Shown in pieces: positions 44,044-52,076 of a DNA stretch of 64,000 nt. This stretch comes from Erythrobacter fulvus (GTDB taxonomy: Bacteria > Pseudomonadota > Alphaproteobacteria > Sphingomonadales > Sphingomonadaceae). Position 1 is the stretch's first letter. The number at the start of each line of letters is the position of its first letter. The stretch lies in assembly GCF_028595285.1 (NCBI RefSeq), contig NZ_JAQQXQ010000001.1, forward strand, positions 22,308 through 86,307, in the 5' to 3' direction. A model generated the notes under the pieces. That model had not been told where the DNA came from. It saw only the letters and a list, made by a program, of their open reading frames with translations, and ran no database searches. The translations under genes and the position numbers were made by a program.

Positions 44044-45968
44044 TCGCTCCGCGCACGCGTTTCGCCTTGGCGGGGAGCATGCTGGCGTTGGGATTGGCCG
44101 GCGCGCTGGGCGGCGCTGGTCTGGCCAGCTTTGCCGCCGCGCAGGGGAAGCCCGAATCGATCCTGCCGCCGGGTTTCGACGATCCCGTCCCCGCGCCCAG
44201 TCCGACGCCGTCCCCGCGCTCGGCCGCCACCACTGCGCCGCCGCCCATCGCCCGTCCCGCACCGGGCGATGCTGTGCCCGTCGCGGGCGGCATTCCGGCC
44301 GCGCCTGCGGCTTCGGCAGAGACAGCGCCCCTGCCTTCGATCTCGCGCGACGATCTCGCCCGCCTGCCGACCCTTGAAGAGCTGGAAGGTATGTCGACCG
44401 AGGAGCTCGACCAGCTGCTGGGGCTGAAGCCGAAATTCGACATTCCCCCGGGTGCGCGCCGCGCGATGACCCGCGTCGGCGTGCTGTCGAGCGCTGAGGG
44501 CGGCTTGCCGCCGCGCGCGCTGGCCAAGCAGCCGCCCGCGCTGGTGCGCGCCGCGCTGGCGGGCAACAGAGGGCCGATGGTATCGCGCTGGGGCCATATC
44601 CTGCTGCGCCGCGCGCTTGCCAGCCGCATGGCCGCACCGGACGGCATGGCACCGGCAGAATTCGCCACCTTGCGCGTCGCCTTGCTCAACCGGTTGGGCG
44701 AATTCGCCGTGGCGCGCGCTGTGGTGCAGGACATCGACACTGCCAACTGGTCGGGCGAGCTGACCGCCGAAGCGCTCAAGGCCTATATCGGCGTGGGCGA
44801 CATTACCGGCGCCTGCCCTGCGGTGCGTTTGCAGGGGTCTTCGCGCGAGGACGGCGAATGGCAGCTGATGCAGGCGATCTGCAATGCCTATGCCGGGGAA
44901 AGCGCGCTTGCCGCCTCGCAGCTTGACCGGGCACTGTTCCGCGGAATCGCGCCGCGGATCGACATCCTTCTTGCGCGCCGTTTTGCCGGGGCGGCTGGGC
45001 GCGGCCAGCGCGCGGTGGAGATCGAGTGGGACGGGGTCGAAGATCTCAACCCGTGGCGGTTCGGTCTCGCCACCGCGCTTGGCGAGCCGGTGCCGGAAAG
45101 CCTGCTCGACAGTGCGCTTACGGCGCAGGGCGGTGCCTATTACGCGCGTTCCGGTGCGTTGTTGCCGATGCTCCCCGCGATCCAGCGCACGCCCTTTGCC
45201 GGACGTGCCGCGCGCGACGGCGTGCTGTCATCGCAGGCGCTGATCGACCTTTACAGCGCGGTTTACGCCGATCCGGCGGCGAGCGGCGATGCGGCCACCA
45301 CGGCCGCGACATTGCGCGAGGCCTATCTCGCACCTGATCCTGCCGCCCGTATCGCTGCGATGCAGCGGTTGTGGGACTCGGGAGAGGGGATCGGCGGCGG
45401 TGACGGTTACGGCGCGCGGGTGCTGACCGCCTATGCCGCCGCGCGCATTCCCGCCGATGCCGTCCATGCCGATGCGGCAGGCGGGTTGATTGCATCGATG
45501 CTGACCGCCGGGCTTGATCGTGACGCGCTGGCATGGCGCAATGTGGTTGAGGACGGATCGCTCGGCTGGGCGCTGGTCGCGCTGGCCGCCCCCGGCACGA
45601 ATGGTGCGGCAAGCGAGGGAATCGACGCCTTCCTTGACGATGACGACAGCGCGGGTGCGCGCAAATCGGCCTTTCTCGTCGCGGGCCTTGCCGGACTGGG
45701 CAAGGTTTCGTCGGGTAATGCCGGCGCGCTGGCCGAACGCGTCGGGATCGATCTTGCCCGCCAGACCCGCTGGAGCCGCGCGATCGCGCAGGCTGCCGAA
45801 GTCAATAATCCGGCGCTGGTCGCGCTGCTCGCCGGATTGGGGATGCAGGGGACAAGCTGGAAGGCGATGACCCCGCTGCACCTCTATCACATCACCTCCG
45901 CGCTGCGCCGGGTGGGGCTGGAAGCCGAAGCCCGGATGATCGCCGCCGAGGCGGTTGCGCGGGGCTGA
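44040..45968 (+). CDS. Large membrane-anchored alanine-rich protein of unknown function
   Basis: A 642-residue protein with an N-terminal signal anchor (about residues 8-34), a linker rich in Pro, Ala and Ser (about 45-105, PVPAPSPTPSPRSAATTAPP), and a long alpha-helical body rich in Ala and Leu (from about 110). The body looks like helical hairpin repeats (RLPTLEELEGMSTEELDQLL, LLNRLGEFAVARAVVQDI, MLTAGLDRDALAWRNVVED), possibly TPR- or SEL1-like. It is coupled to the small membrane protein before it and lies 21 bases before xerD. I know of no assigned role; the site between aroK and xerD is reported for similar genes in related bacteria, which is inference here. Confidence 0.65.
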   Translation: MIAPRTRFALAGSMLALGLAGALGGAGLASFAAAQGKPESILPPGFDDPVPAPSPTPSPRSAATTAPPPIARPAPGDAVPVAGGIPAAPAASAETAPLPSISRDDLARLPTLEELEGMSTEELDQLLGLKPKFDIPPGARRAMTRVGVLSSAEGGLPPRALAKQPPALVRAALAGNRGPMVSRWGHILLRRALASRMAAPDGMAPAEFATLRVALLNRLGEFAVARAVVQDIDTANWSGELTAEALKAYIGVGDITGACPAVRLQGSSREDGEWQLMQAICNAYAGESALAASQLDRALFRGIAPRIDILLARRFAGAAGRGQRAVEIEWDGVEDLNPWRFGLATALGEPVPESLLDSALTAQGGAYYARSGALLPMLPAIQRTPFAGRAARDGVLSSQALIDLYSAVYADPAASGDAATTAATLREAYLAPDPAARIAAMQRLWDSGEGIGGGDGYGARVLTAYAAARIPADAVHADAAGGLIASMLTAGLDRDALAWRNVVEDGSLGWALVALAAPGTNGAASEGIDAFLDDDDSAGARKSAFLVAGLAGLGKVSSGNAGALAERVGIDLARQTRWSRAIAQAAEVNNPALVALLAGLGMQGTSWKAMTPLHLYHITSALRRVGLEAEARMIAAEAVARG

Positions 45969-45989
45969 GGCGGAAAGGGGCGCGCGGCC

Positions 45990-46877
45990 ATGTCGGCAGC
46001 CACGCAGGCCTTTCTCGCGATGCTCGCCGCCGAACGCGGCGCTGCGCCCAACACGCTGGCCGCCTATGCCCTTGATCTGGCAGGGGCCGAGGAAGCGATC
46101 GGCGATCTTTCCGCCGCTCCGCGCGATGCGGTTGCATCCCTCGCACAGGAATGGGCCGCGCTCGCCCCGGCCAGCGTCGCGCGCAAGGCATCGGCGCTAC
46201 GGCAGTTTTTCGGCTTTGCGCTGGACGAAGGCTGGCGGCGTGACGATCCTTCGGGCGCGCTGCCGTCCCCCCGCGCGCGCCGCCCGCTGCCCAAGGTGCT
46301 GGACCACGATCAGATCGCCGCGCTGTTCGCCCGCGCCGAACTCGAAGCTGCGGGCGAAGAACCCAGATCTGTGCGGAACCTCGCGCTGCTCGAACTGCTG
46401 TATGGTTCGGGCCTGCGGGCGAGCGAACTGGTGATGCTGCCGTTGGTGGCCGTGCCGCGCGATGCGCCGTTCCTGACCGTCAACGGCAAGGGCGGCACCA
46501 CCCGGCTGGTGCCGGTGGGCGCGCGGGCGATGGAGGCACTGGCGCGCTGGATCGCGGTGCGGCCGGGACTGCCCGCCTCGCGTTACCTGTTTCCATCGAA
46601 AGACGGCAAACCGATCACCCGCGTGCGTCTGTTCCAGTTGCTCAAGGGCCTTTCCGCGCGCGCGGGGCTGGATCCGGCAAAGGTCAGCCCGCACGTGCTG
46701 CGCCATGCCTTCGCCACCCACCTGCTCGAAGGCGGGGCGGACCTGCGCGTGTTGCAGACTCTGCTCGGCCATGCCGACATCGCGACGACGCAGATCTATA
46801 CTCATGTCGAACCGGCGCGGCTGGTCGCGCTCGTCAATTCGCGGCATCCGCTTGCCACGCGCGCAACATCGGACTAG
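45990..46877 (+). CDS. xerD: Tyrosine recombinase XerD
   Basis: A 295-residue site-specific recombinase that, with XerC, resolves chromosome dimers at dif near division. The N-terminal SAM-like domain (FLAMLAAERGAAPNTLAAYA) is followed by the catalytic domain with Arg in GSGLRASELVML, Lys in VNGKGGTTRLVPVG, HxxR in SPHVLRHAFATHLLEGG, the second His in LLGHADIATTQIYTHV and Tyr in the same stretch. Full length and all active-site residues present. Chromosomal housekeeping context (aroK, accA) argues against a phage integrase. Confidence 0.93.
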   Translation: MSAATQAFLAMLAAERGAAPNTLAAYALDLAGAEEAIGDLSAAPRDAVASLAQEWAALAPASVARKASALRQFFGFALDEGWRRDDPSGALPSPRARRPLPKVLDHDQIAALFARAELEAAGEEPRSVRNLALLELLYGSGLRASELVMLPLVAVPRDAPFLTVNGKGGTTRLVPVGARAMEALARWIAVRPGLPASRYLFPSKDGKPITRVRLFQLLKGLSARAGLDPAKVSPHVLRHAFATHLLEGGADLRVLQTLLGHADIATTQIYTHVEPARLVALVNSRHPLATRATSD

Positions 46878-46886
46878 CGCCGCGGC

Positions 46887-47831
46887 ATGATTTCCTATCT
46901 CGATTTCGAGAAGCCGGTTGCCCAGCTTGAAGAGCGCATCACACAGCTGCGCGATGTGAACGCGCTGCATGATGTCGACGTCGCGCAAGAGATTGCCCGG
47001 CTCGAAGCCAAAAGCACCGAGCTGCTCGCCAGCACCTACGCCTCGCTCACGCCGTGGCAGAAGACCCAGGTCGCGCGCCATCCGCAGCGGCCCCATTTCC
47101 GCGATTACGTGGCGCACGCCTTCAGCGATTTCATGCCCTTGGGCGGGGACCGGCTCTATGCCGATGATCTTGCCATCATGGGCGGCTTCGCGACGCTGAA
47201 CGGGCGGCGGGTGATGCTGATCGGCCACGAAAAGGGCAACGATACGCAAAGCCGCATCCGTCACAATTTCGGCATGGGCAAGCCGGAAGGCTATCGCAAG
47301 GCGATCCGCCTGATGGAACTGGCGGGCCGATTCGGTCTGCCGGTGGTGACGCTGGTGGATACCTCGGGCGCGTTTCCGGGGATCGAGGCGGAAGAACGCG
47401 GGCAGGCCGAAGCCATCGCCCGCGCGACCGAGGCCTGCCTTGCGCTGCCGGTGCCGATGGTCGCCGCGATCGTGGGAGAAGGCGGATCGGGCGGCGCGGT
47501 GGCGCTTGCCTCGGCCAACCGGGTGCTGATGATGGAGCATGCGGTCTATTCGGTGATCTCGCCCGAAGGCTGCGCATCGATTCTGTGGCGCACCAGCGAA
47601 AAGGCGGCCGATGCCGCGCAGGCGATGAAGGTTACCGCGCAGCACCTGAAGCGCGACAATGTGATCGACCGCATCGTCAAGGAGCCGGTCGGCGGCGCGC
47701 AGCGTGATCCGGTGGCAGCAGCGCGGCTGCTCGGGCAGGCGCTGACCGAGGAGATCGATCTCCTGTCGGGCAGCACCGACGAAGCGCTGATCGCGCAGCG
47801 CGAAGAACGGTTCCTCGCCATCGGAGGTTAA
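46887..47831 (+). CDS. accA: Acetyl-CoA carboxylase carboxyltransferase subunit alpha
   Basis: A 314-residue subunit that, with AccD, transfers CO2 from biotin to acetyl-CoA, the first committed step of fatty acid synthesis. Family stretches are YLDFEKPVAQLEERITQLRD, RPHFRDYVAHAFSDFMPLGG, HNFGMGKPEGYRKA, VTLVDTSGAFPGIEAEERGQ and YSVISPEGCASILW. Length is normal. It starts 9 bases after xerD, an order often seen in alphaproteobacteria. Confidence 0.97.
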   Translation: MISYLDFEKPVAQLEERITQLRDVNALHDVDVAQEIARLEAKSTELLASTYASLTPWQKTQVARHPQRPHFRDYVAHAFSDFMPLGGDRLYADDLAIMGGFATLNGRRVMLIGHEKGNDTQSRIRHNFGMGKPEGYRKAIRLMELAGRFGLPVVTLVDTSGAFPGIEAEERGQAEAIARATEACLALPVPMVAAIVGEGGSGGAVALASANRVLMMEHAVYSVISPEGCASILWRTSEKAADAAQAMKVTAQHLKRDNVIDRIVKEPVGGAQRDPVAAARLLGQALTEEIDLLSGSTDEALIAQREERFLAIGG

Positions 47832-47909
47832 GCCGCACTCCTTCAGGTCTTTGCGCAAACCGGGTTTGCCGATAGGCTGGCGTCACGCAGACGCGGGAGG
47901 GAGATAGCC

Positions 47910-49382
47910 ATGGCACGTATAATTCGCACGATCCTTGCAGCGGGCGCGGCGCCGCTGGCGCTGGCCGGATGCATGGGGGCGGGGGCTTCCATCCCCTCGG
48001 CCTCGACCCCGATTACCCCTTCCGAGGCCCAGCAGGGGGCGCAGTATCACCCGCAATTCTTGGCCGAATTCGGCGGCGCGATGAGCGGGGCGCAGGCAGC
48101 CTATGTCGAACAGGTGGGCAAGAACATCGCGGTTCAGTCCGGCCTCGGCAATGCGCGCGAAAGCTTTACCGTCAGCCTGCTCAATTCCCCCGTCAACAAC
48201 GCATTCGCGGTGCCGGGCGGCTATATCTACACCACGCGCCAGCTGGTGACGCTGATGAACAACGAAGCCGAACTGGCGGCGGTTCTCGGACACGAAGTCG
48301 GCCATGTCGCGGCGCGCCACAGCCAGCGGCGGCAGCAGGCGGCGCAGACCAATTCCATTCTCGGCGTGCTGGGCGCGATTGGTTCCTCGATCCTGCTTGG
48401 CGATTCGGGGCTGGGCGAAACCCTGTCGCGCGGGTTCCTGCAGGGCTCGCAGCTGCTGACGCTCAAATTCTCGCGTTCGCAGGAGCTGGAGGCGGACGAT
48501 CTGGGCATCCAGTACCTCGCGCGCGCGGGCTATGATCGTCGTGCGATGGGCACGGTGCTGGCGAGCCTTGCGGCGCAGAACACGCTTGATGCGCGGTTGC
48601 AGGGCCGGAATGCGAGCATACCTGCATGGGCCTCGACCCACCCCGATCCCGCCAGCCGCGTGCAGGGCGCGCTGGCCAAGGCGGGCGCGGCGGCAGGCGG
48701 GCGCAGCGACCGCGACCTGTTTCTCTCGCGCATCGACGGACTGCTTTACGGTGACGATCCTGCGCAGGGCATCATCGAAGGCAGCCGCTTCATCCATCCC
48801 GAACTGCGCCTGTCCTTCACCGCGCCCCAGGGCTTTTACATGATCAACAGTCCGCGCGCCGTCAGCATCAACGGGCAGGGTGGCCAGGCGCAGATGTCCA
48901 CGGCCGCCTATAACGGGAATCTTGATACCTACGTCCGGCAACAATTTAGCGCGCTGGGCGGGCAGAATAGCACGCTTGCCCCCCAGCGGATGCAGCGCAC
49001 CAGCGTAAACGGCCTGTCTGCGATGGTGGGTGAGGCGCGCGTCAACAACGGCAATTCGCAGGTCGATGTGATTGTCTTCGCCTATGAATTCGCGCGAAAC
49101 CGGGCCTATCACTTCACCGCCATCGCCCCTGCCGGGCGCGCGGCGGTGTTCAACCCGATGTTCCAGTCGATGCGCCCGATCTCGCAGGCCGATGCCGGTG
49201 CGGTGGTGCCCAAGCGGCTGCAGGTGGTAACGGTGCAGCGGGGCGATACGATTGCCAGCCTTGCGCGGCGCATGGCCTATGCCGACGCACAGGAAGAACG
49301 GTTCCGCGTTCTCAATGCGCTGGGCAGCCGCGATACGCTGGTGCCGGGGCAGAAGGTCAAGCTGGTGGTGCGCGCGCGGTAG
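47910..49382 (+). CDS. M48 family metalloprotease lipoprotein with C-terminal LysM-like domain
   Basis: A 490-residue zinc protease. It begins with a lipoprotein signal ending in the lipobox L-A-G-C (Cys at residue 21). The zinc motif is LGHEVGHVAARHSQRR (HExxH), with the third ligand Glu in SRSQELEADDLGIQYLARAG. The C-terminal 60 residues (TVQRGDTIASLARRMAYADA to VPGQKVKLVV) are LysM-like and should bind peptidoglycan. The family includes BepA/LoiP-type periplasmic quality-control proteases. GGGAGGGAG precedes the ATG at good spacing. Confidence 0.9.
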   Translation: MARIIRTILAAGAAPLALAGCMGAGASIPSASTPITPSEAQQGAQYHPQFLAEFGGAMSGAQAAYVEQVGKNIAVQSGLGNARESFTVSLLNSPVNNAFAVPGGYIYTTRQLVTLMNNEAELAAVLGHEVGHVAARHSQRRQQAAQTNSILGVLGAIGSSILLGDSGLGETLSRGFLQGSQLLTLKFSRSQELEADDLGIQYLARAGYDRRAMGTVLASLAAQNTLDARLQGRNASIPAWASTHPDPASRVQGALAKAGAAAGGRSDRDLFLSRIDGLLYGDDPAQGIIEGSRFIHPELRLSFTAPQGFYMINSPRAVSINGQGGQAQMSTAAYNGNLDTYVRQQFSALGGQNSTLAPQRMQRTSVNGLSAMVGEARVNNGNSQVDVIVFAYEFARNRAYHFTAIAPAGRAAVFNPMFQSMRPISQADAGAVVPKRLQVVTVQRGDTIASLARRMAYADAQEERFRVLNALGSRDTLVPGQKVKLVVRAR

Positions 49383-49426
49383 CGGCCGCAGCGCGCTTTT
49401 TTCGAATCTGCGGCGCACAAACGAAA

Positions 49427-49451
49427 AGCGGCGGGGAAATTCCCCGCCGCT
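49427..49451 (-). terminator. Terminator of the leftward Flp pilin gene
   Basis: A perfect 10-base stem AGCGGCGGGG/CCCCGCCGCT with loop AAATT. Read leftward it is followed by TTTTCGTTTG, so it suits the pilin gene at 49476-49658. It also lies downstream of the M48 gene. Confidence 0.8.
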
Positions 49452-49475
49452 TCCCGTTGGTAAAGACGATGCGAC

Positions 49476-49658
49476 TTACGCGCCGCCGGTCACGCCCGGC
49501 TGCATCTTGGTCGAAACGTTGTTGAAGGTGCCCTGCAGGGTGGTGCCCAGAGCCTGCATGCCGACGATGGCGGCAACGGCGATGAGAGCGGCGATTAGGC
49601 CGTATTCGATGGCGGTCGCGCCCTGCTCGTCACGAAGAAGCTTGTTGATGAAGGTCAT
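49476..49658 (-). CDS. Flp family type IVb pilin
   Basis: A 60-residue prepilin for thin Flp/Tad pili. A short basic leader ends at the processing site RDEQGATAIEYGLIAALIAV: cleavage after Gly (residue 13), the Glu five residues later and the following Tyr are the Flp signature. The hydrophobic helix spans about residues 18-38. AGGAGA precedes the ATG. A second, different pilin gene lies 120 bases upstream on the same strand. The Tad export genes are not in the window. Confidence 0.93.
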   Translation of the reverse strand: MTFINKLLRDEQGATAIEYGLIAALIAVAAIVGMQALGTTLQGTFNNVSTKMQPGVTGGA

Positions 49659-49778
49659 TGATAGTCTCCTGGTTTCGGTCTTCGGTACCCTTACCGTTCC
49701 GCTTGGCCCGGCCCGGTATTCATTCGATTAATCGGCAGCTATTGAGAAATTCCTAACTCGAAATTCTTTTTTCCGATG

Positions 49779-49961
49779 TCAGGCGCTCATCGCAGCCACG
49801 CCTGCCGTCTTGACGGTGTCCCAAGTGAGGATTGTCACATCAGCAACTGCTTGCAGCGAGACAATCATAGCAACAACGACAAGAGCGACAATCAGGCCGT
49901 ATTCGACGGCGGTGGCCCCAGACGTATCGTCCCACATGGTCCTGAAGAGGGTCGTCAACAT
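49779..49961 (-). CDS. Second Flp family type IVb pilin
   Basis: A 60-residue prepilin similar to the one downstream but diverged: leader MLTTLFRTMWDDTS, then GATAVEYGLIVALVVVAMIV with the same Gly cleavage site and Glu-Tyr pair. The C-terminus differs (TILTWDTVKTAGVAAMSA). The ATG at 49961 is the only start close to the prepilin leader; the frame open to 50153 runs through mutT. A TTAA-N7-TTGA element lies about 55 bases upstream. Two pilins side by side may give different fibre types or a major and a minor subunit. Confidence 0.9.
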   Translation of the reverse strand: MLTTLFRTMWDDTSGATAVEYGLIVALVVVAMIVSLQAVADVTILTWDTVKTAGVAAMSA

Positions 49962-50014
49962 CGTGGGGCACCTGTTTTCTGCGTCCTGATGTTTCGGAGA
50001 ATCGGTGTTGCGGG

Positions 50015-50029
50015 TTAAGAAAAGGTTGA
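50015..50029. promoter_or_regulatory. CtrA-like site upstream of the second pilin gene
   Basis: TTAA-GAAAAGG-TTGA fits the alphaproteobacterial CtrA consensus TTAA-N7-TTAA at seven of eight fixed positions. It lies between the divergent pilin and mutT genes. CtrA is known to drive pilin genes in Caulobacter; the match here is by eye. Confidence 0.4.
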
Positions 50030-50039
50030 TTGAGACCCG

Positions 50040-50471
50040 ATGACTGGAAAAAAAACCGACACGGCAGAACGCCCCATGCTGGTGGTGGCAGCGGCGCTTT
50101 GCGGCGAGGACGGGCGCTGGCTGATGCATCGCCGCCCCGCAGGAAAGCACCATGCCGGGCTTTGGGAATTCCCGGGCGGGAAGGTAGAACTATCTGAAAT
50201 TCCTGTAGAAGCTTTGTTCCGCGAATTGCACGAAGAGCTTGGGATCGATTGCCGCGAGGCCGCGCCCGAACCGGTCGGATTTGCCGAAACTGCACCTCAT
50301 GACACCGGCCCGGCGATTGTCATCCTGCTTTACAGAATCCGCAGTTGGCACGGCGAACCGCAGGCGCTGGAAGGCGGACAGATCGACTGGTTCACCCCCG
50401 CCGACGCGTTGGCTCTGCCAAAGCCACCGCTCGATGTGCTGCTGGCGGATCAACTTTTCCAAAAACACTGA
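50040..50471 (+). CDS. mutT: NUDIX hydrolase, MutT type
   Basis: A 143-residue NUDIX protein. The Nudix box is GGKVELSEIPVEALFRELHEELGI (key residues G, E, REL, EE), preceded by LWEFPGGK, which with the QIDWFTPADALALP ending fits 8-oxo-dGTP diphosphatase MutT, which prevents A:T to C:G errors. Only one substitution from the textbook box is visible (the P in EIP replaces a common second-position residue). It starts 78 bases from the divergent pilin gene and precedes tRNA-Arg. Other NUDIX substrates cannot be excluded. Confidence 0.85.
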   Translation: MTGKKTDTAERPMLVVAAALCGEDGRWLMHRRPAGKHHAGLWEFPGGKVELSEIPVEALFRELHEELGIDCREAAPEPVGFAETAPHDTGPAIVILLYRIRSWHGEPQALEGGQIDWFTPADALALPKPPLDVLLADQLFQKH

Positions 50472-50531
50472 AAGCCGACAAAGCCCACTTGCCAAGCTTT
50501 GCCGACCCCCCTATGTGCCCCGCTCCAGAGC

Positions 50532-50608
50532 GCACCCGTAGCTCAGCTGGATAGAGCACCAGACTACGAATCTGGGGGTCAGAGGTTCGAATCCTTTCGG
50601 GTGCGCCA
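50532..50608 (+). tRNA. tRNA-Arg (anticodon ACG)
   Basis: A 77-base cloverleaf. The acceptor stem GCACCCG pairs with CGGGTGC, the D arm reads GCTCAGCTGGATAGAGC, the anticodon loop is CTACGAA with anticodon ACG at 50576-50578, the T loop is GGTTCGAATCC, and the 3' CCA is encoded. Its A34 is normally edited to inosine by TadA to read CGU, CGC and CGA. No integrase gene is nearby. Confidence 0.97.
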
Positions 50609-50645
50609 ACAACGCCCGCTCCTCGCAAGAGGGGCGGGCGTTGTT
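50608..50645 (+). terminator. Strong hairpin just after tRNA-Arg
   Basis: AACAACGCCCGC (50608-50619) pairs perfectly with GCGGGCGTTGTT (50634-50645); inside, CCTC-GCAA-GAGG adds a tetraloop stem. Only a weak T-rich stretch (TTGTTGGTTC) follows. Likely the tRNA transcript end or a 3' processing signal. Confidence 0.7.
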
Positions 50646-50691
50646 GGTTCGGGAGCTTCGTTCTCTCGCTGCGTGGCCTCCGGGAAGGGCG

Positions 50692-51081
50692 CTAATCCTC
50701 CACGCTCTCCTCGAGCGCGTGCATGTCCTCGTCCGAGAATCCGAAATGGTGTCCGGCCTCGTGGATGACGACGTGCCGCACCAGTTCGACAAATCCCACG
50801 CCGGTTTCGCGCATCTCGGCCAGCAGCGGCTGGCGGAACAGGCTGATCATTGGCGGCTTCCGTTCGTGATCCCATTGCGACTGTTCGGGCAGCGCGATGC
50901 CTTCATAAAGCCCGGTCAGCTCCCAGCGGTCCTCCATCCCTACGGCGGCGAGTTGTTCGGGGCTGGCGAATTCCGCGATTCGCAGCACCACATCCTGAAG
51001 ATGCGCGCGGAAGGGTTCGGGCAAGCGGCGCAGCACTGCGCGGGCGGTTTCCTCGAACTCGGCTGCGCTGTGGCTGGGCAA
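50692..51081 (-). CDS. Zincin-like metallopeptidase (type 2)
   Basis: A small protein of the DUF1025-type zincin family. The C-terminal VVIHEAGHHFGFSDEDMHALE holds the zinc motif HExxHxxGxxD; LTGLYEGIALPEQSQWDHER and MISLFRQPLLAE are family stretches. I take TTG 51081 (129 residues), which has AAGGA upstream and yields the short PSHSAAEFEETAR N-terminus usual for the family; ATG 51117 is in frame but has no ribosome site. Substrate unknown. It is divergent from folE; the 217-base gap between holds no other gene. Confidence 0.82.
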   Translation of the reverse strand: MPSHSAAEFEETARAVLRRLPEPFRAHLQDVVLRIAEFASPEQLAAVGMEDRWELTGLYEGIALPEQSQWDHERKPPMISLFRQPLLAEMRETGVGFVELVRHVVIHEAGHHFGFSDEDMHALEESVED

Positions 51082-51298
51082 GGAGGATATCCTTTTTTGC
51101 GGGATGCGGGGGTGCATTGCGCCATTCTCGGCTTACATAACGTAATATGGAGCATGGCGTTGCGGACGCAACCGGCGCATCGCCGGGCATGATCTGCGGA
51201 ACGTCAGGCGGTTTTGACGGTTAAGGTGTCGCGGGATCGACGAAAGAGGGGGCAGGGGCCGTGTGCGCTCCGCCGATTGCTAGGAAAGACCACCCACA

Positions 51299-51919
51299 AT
51301 GAATTACGTTTGCGCCCATGATGACGAGTTTGATCCGGACAATCCGCTGGGCAAACCCGACGTGCCCGAACATGTGCAGGACGCGATCCGCACCCTGCTC
51401 GAATGGGCGGGCGATGATCCGGCCCGCGAAGGCCTGCTCGACACCCCCAAGCGCGTCGGGCGCGCGTGGCTCGAATATTGCGAGGGCTACAAGGAGGATC
51501 CGGCGATCCACCTGACCCGCCAGTTCACCGAAGTCGGCGGCTATGACGAGATCGTGCTGCTCAAGGACATCCCGTTCCAGTCGCATTGCGAACACCACAT
51601 GGCGCCGATCACGGGCAAGGCGGCAATCGCCTATCTGCCGAACAAGAAGGTCGTCGGCATTTCCAAGCTGGCCCGCGTGCTGCACGGATATGCCCACCGC
51701 CTGCAAATCCAGGAGCGTCTGACCGCCGAGGTCGCGCAGTGCATCTGGGACAATCTCGAACCGCACGGCGTCGCCGTTGTGATCGAGGCGCAGCACGGCT
51801 GCATGACCGGGCGCGGCGTGAAGACGCACGGCGTGGAAATGGTGACCAGCCGGATCCTCGGATGCTTCCTCGAAGATCATCGCAGCCGCAAGGAAGTGAT
51901 GAGCCTGATGGGCTACTGA
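51299..51919 (+). CDS. folE: GTP cyclohydrolase I
   Basis: A 206-residue zinc enzyme (FolE type IA) that turns GTP into 7,8-dihydroneopterin triphosphate for folate. Zinc ligands are in FQSHCEHHMAPITGK (Cys and His) and AQHGCMTGRG (Cys); the GTP-binding VVGISKLARVLHGYAHRLQI is intact. The longer N-terminal helix region with EGLLDTPKRVGRAWLEY is normal. AGGAAAG lies before the ATG. Confidence 0.97.
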   Translation: MNYVCAHDDEFDPDNPLGKPDVPEHVQDAIRTLLEWAGDDPAREGLLDTPKRVGRAWLEYCEGYKEDPAIHLTRQFTEVGGYDEIVLLKDIPFQSHCEHHMAPITGKAAIAYLPNKKVVGISKLARVLHGYAHRLQIQERLTAEVAQCIWDNLEPHGVAVVIEAQHGCMTGRGVKTHGVEMVTSRILGCFLEDHRSRKEVMSLMGY

Positions 51920-51942
51920 CGGGCCTGTCTTCAAATAGGCGC

Positions 51943-51989
51943 ATCAATGCATTGATCGTTTTCCCTTGCTTGTGATGAAATTACATCAC
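51943..51989. promoter_or_regulatory. Two palindromes upstream of an exported-protein gene
   Basis: ATCAATGCATTGAT (51943-51956) is a perfect 14-base palindrome, and GTGATG-AAATTA-CATCAC (51972-51989) is a perfect inverted repeat with a 6-base spacer. Both lie between folE and the gene at 52077 and look like operators. No regulator gene is nearby. Confidence 0.45.
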
Positions 51990-52024
51990 TTCCGCTTGGA
52001 ATTCGCCCTGCGCGCTGCTAGGTT

Positions 52025-52067
52025 TCCTGCGTCAATGGCCGGATAAAATGGCCAGGATAACGCAGGA
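52025..52067 (+). promoter_or_regulatory. Hairpin covering the ribosome site of the exported-protein gene
   Basis: TCCTGCGT (52025-52032) pairs perfectly with ACGCAGGA (52060-52067), and TGGCC/GGCCA nests inside. The right arm contains the AGGAG that serves the ATG at 52077. It may slow or regulate translation, or just stabilise the mRNA end. Confidence 0.45.
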
Positions 52068-52076
52068 GACCTGATC

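Noticed and set aside
47855-47869. Hairpin GCAAAC-CGG-GTTTGC after accA
   Set aside because: Short stem with no T run; could be chance.
50532-50608. tRNA-Arg as an integration (att) site
   Set aside because: No integrase, direct repeat of the tRNA 3' end or foreign block follows; xerD at 46 kb is the housekeeping recombinase.
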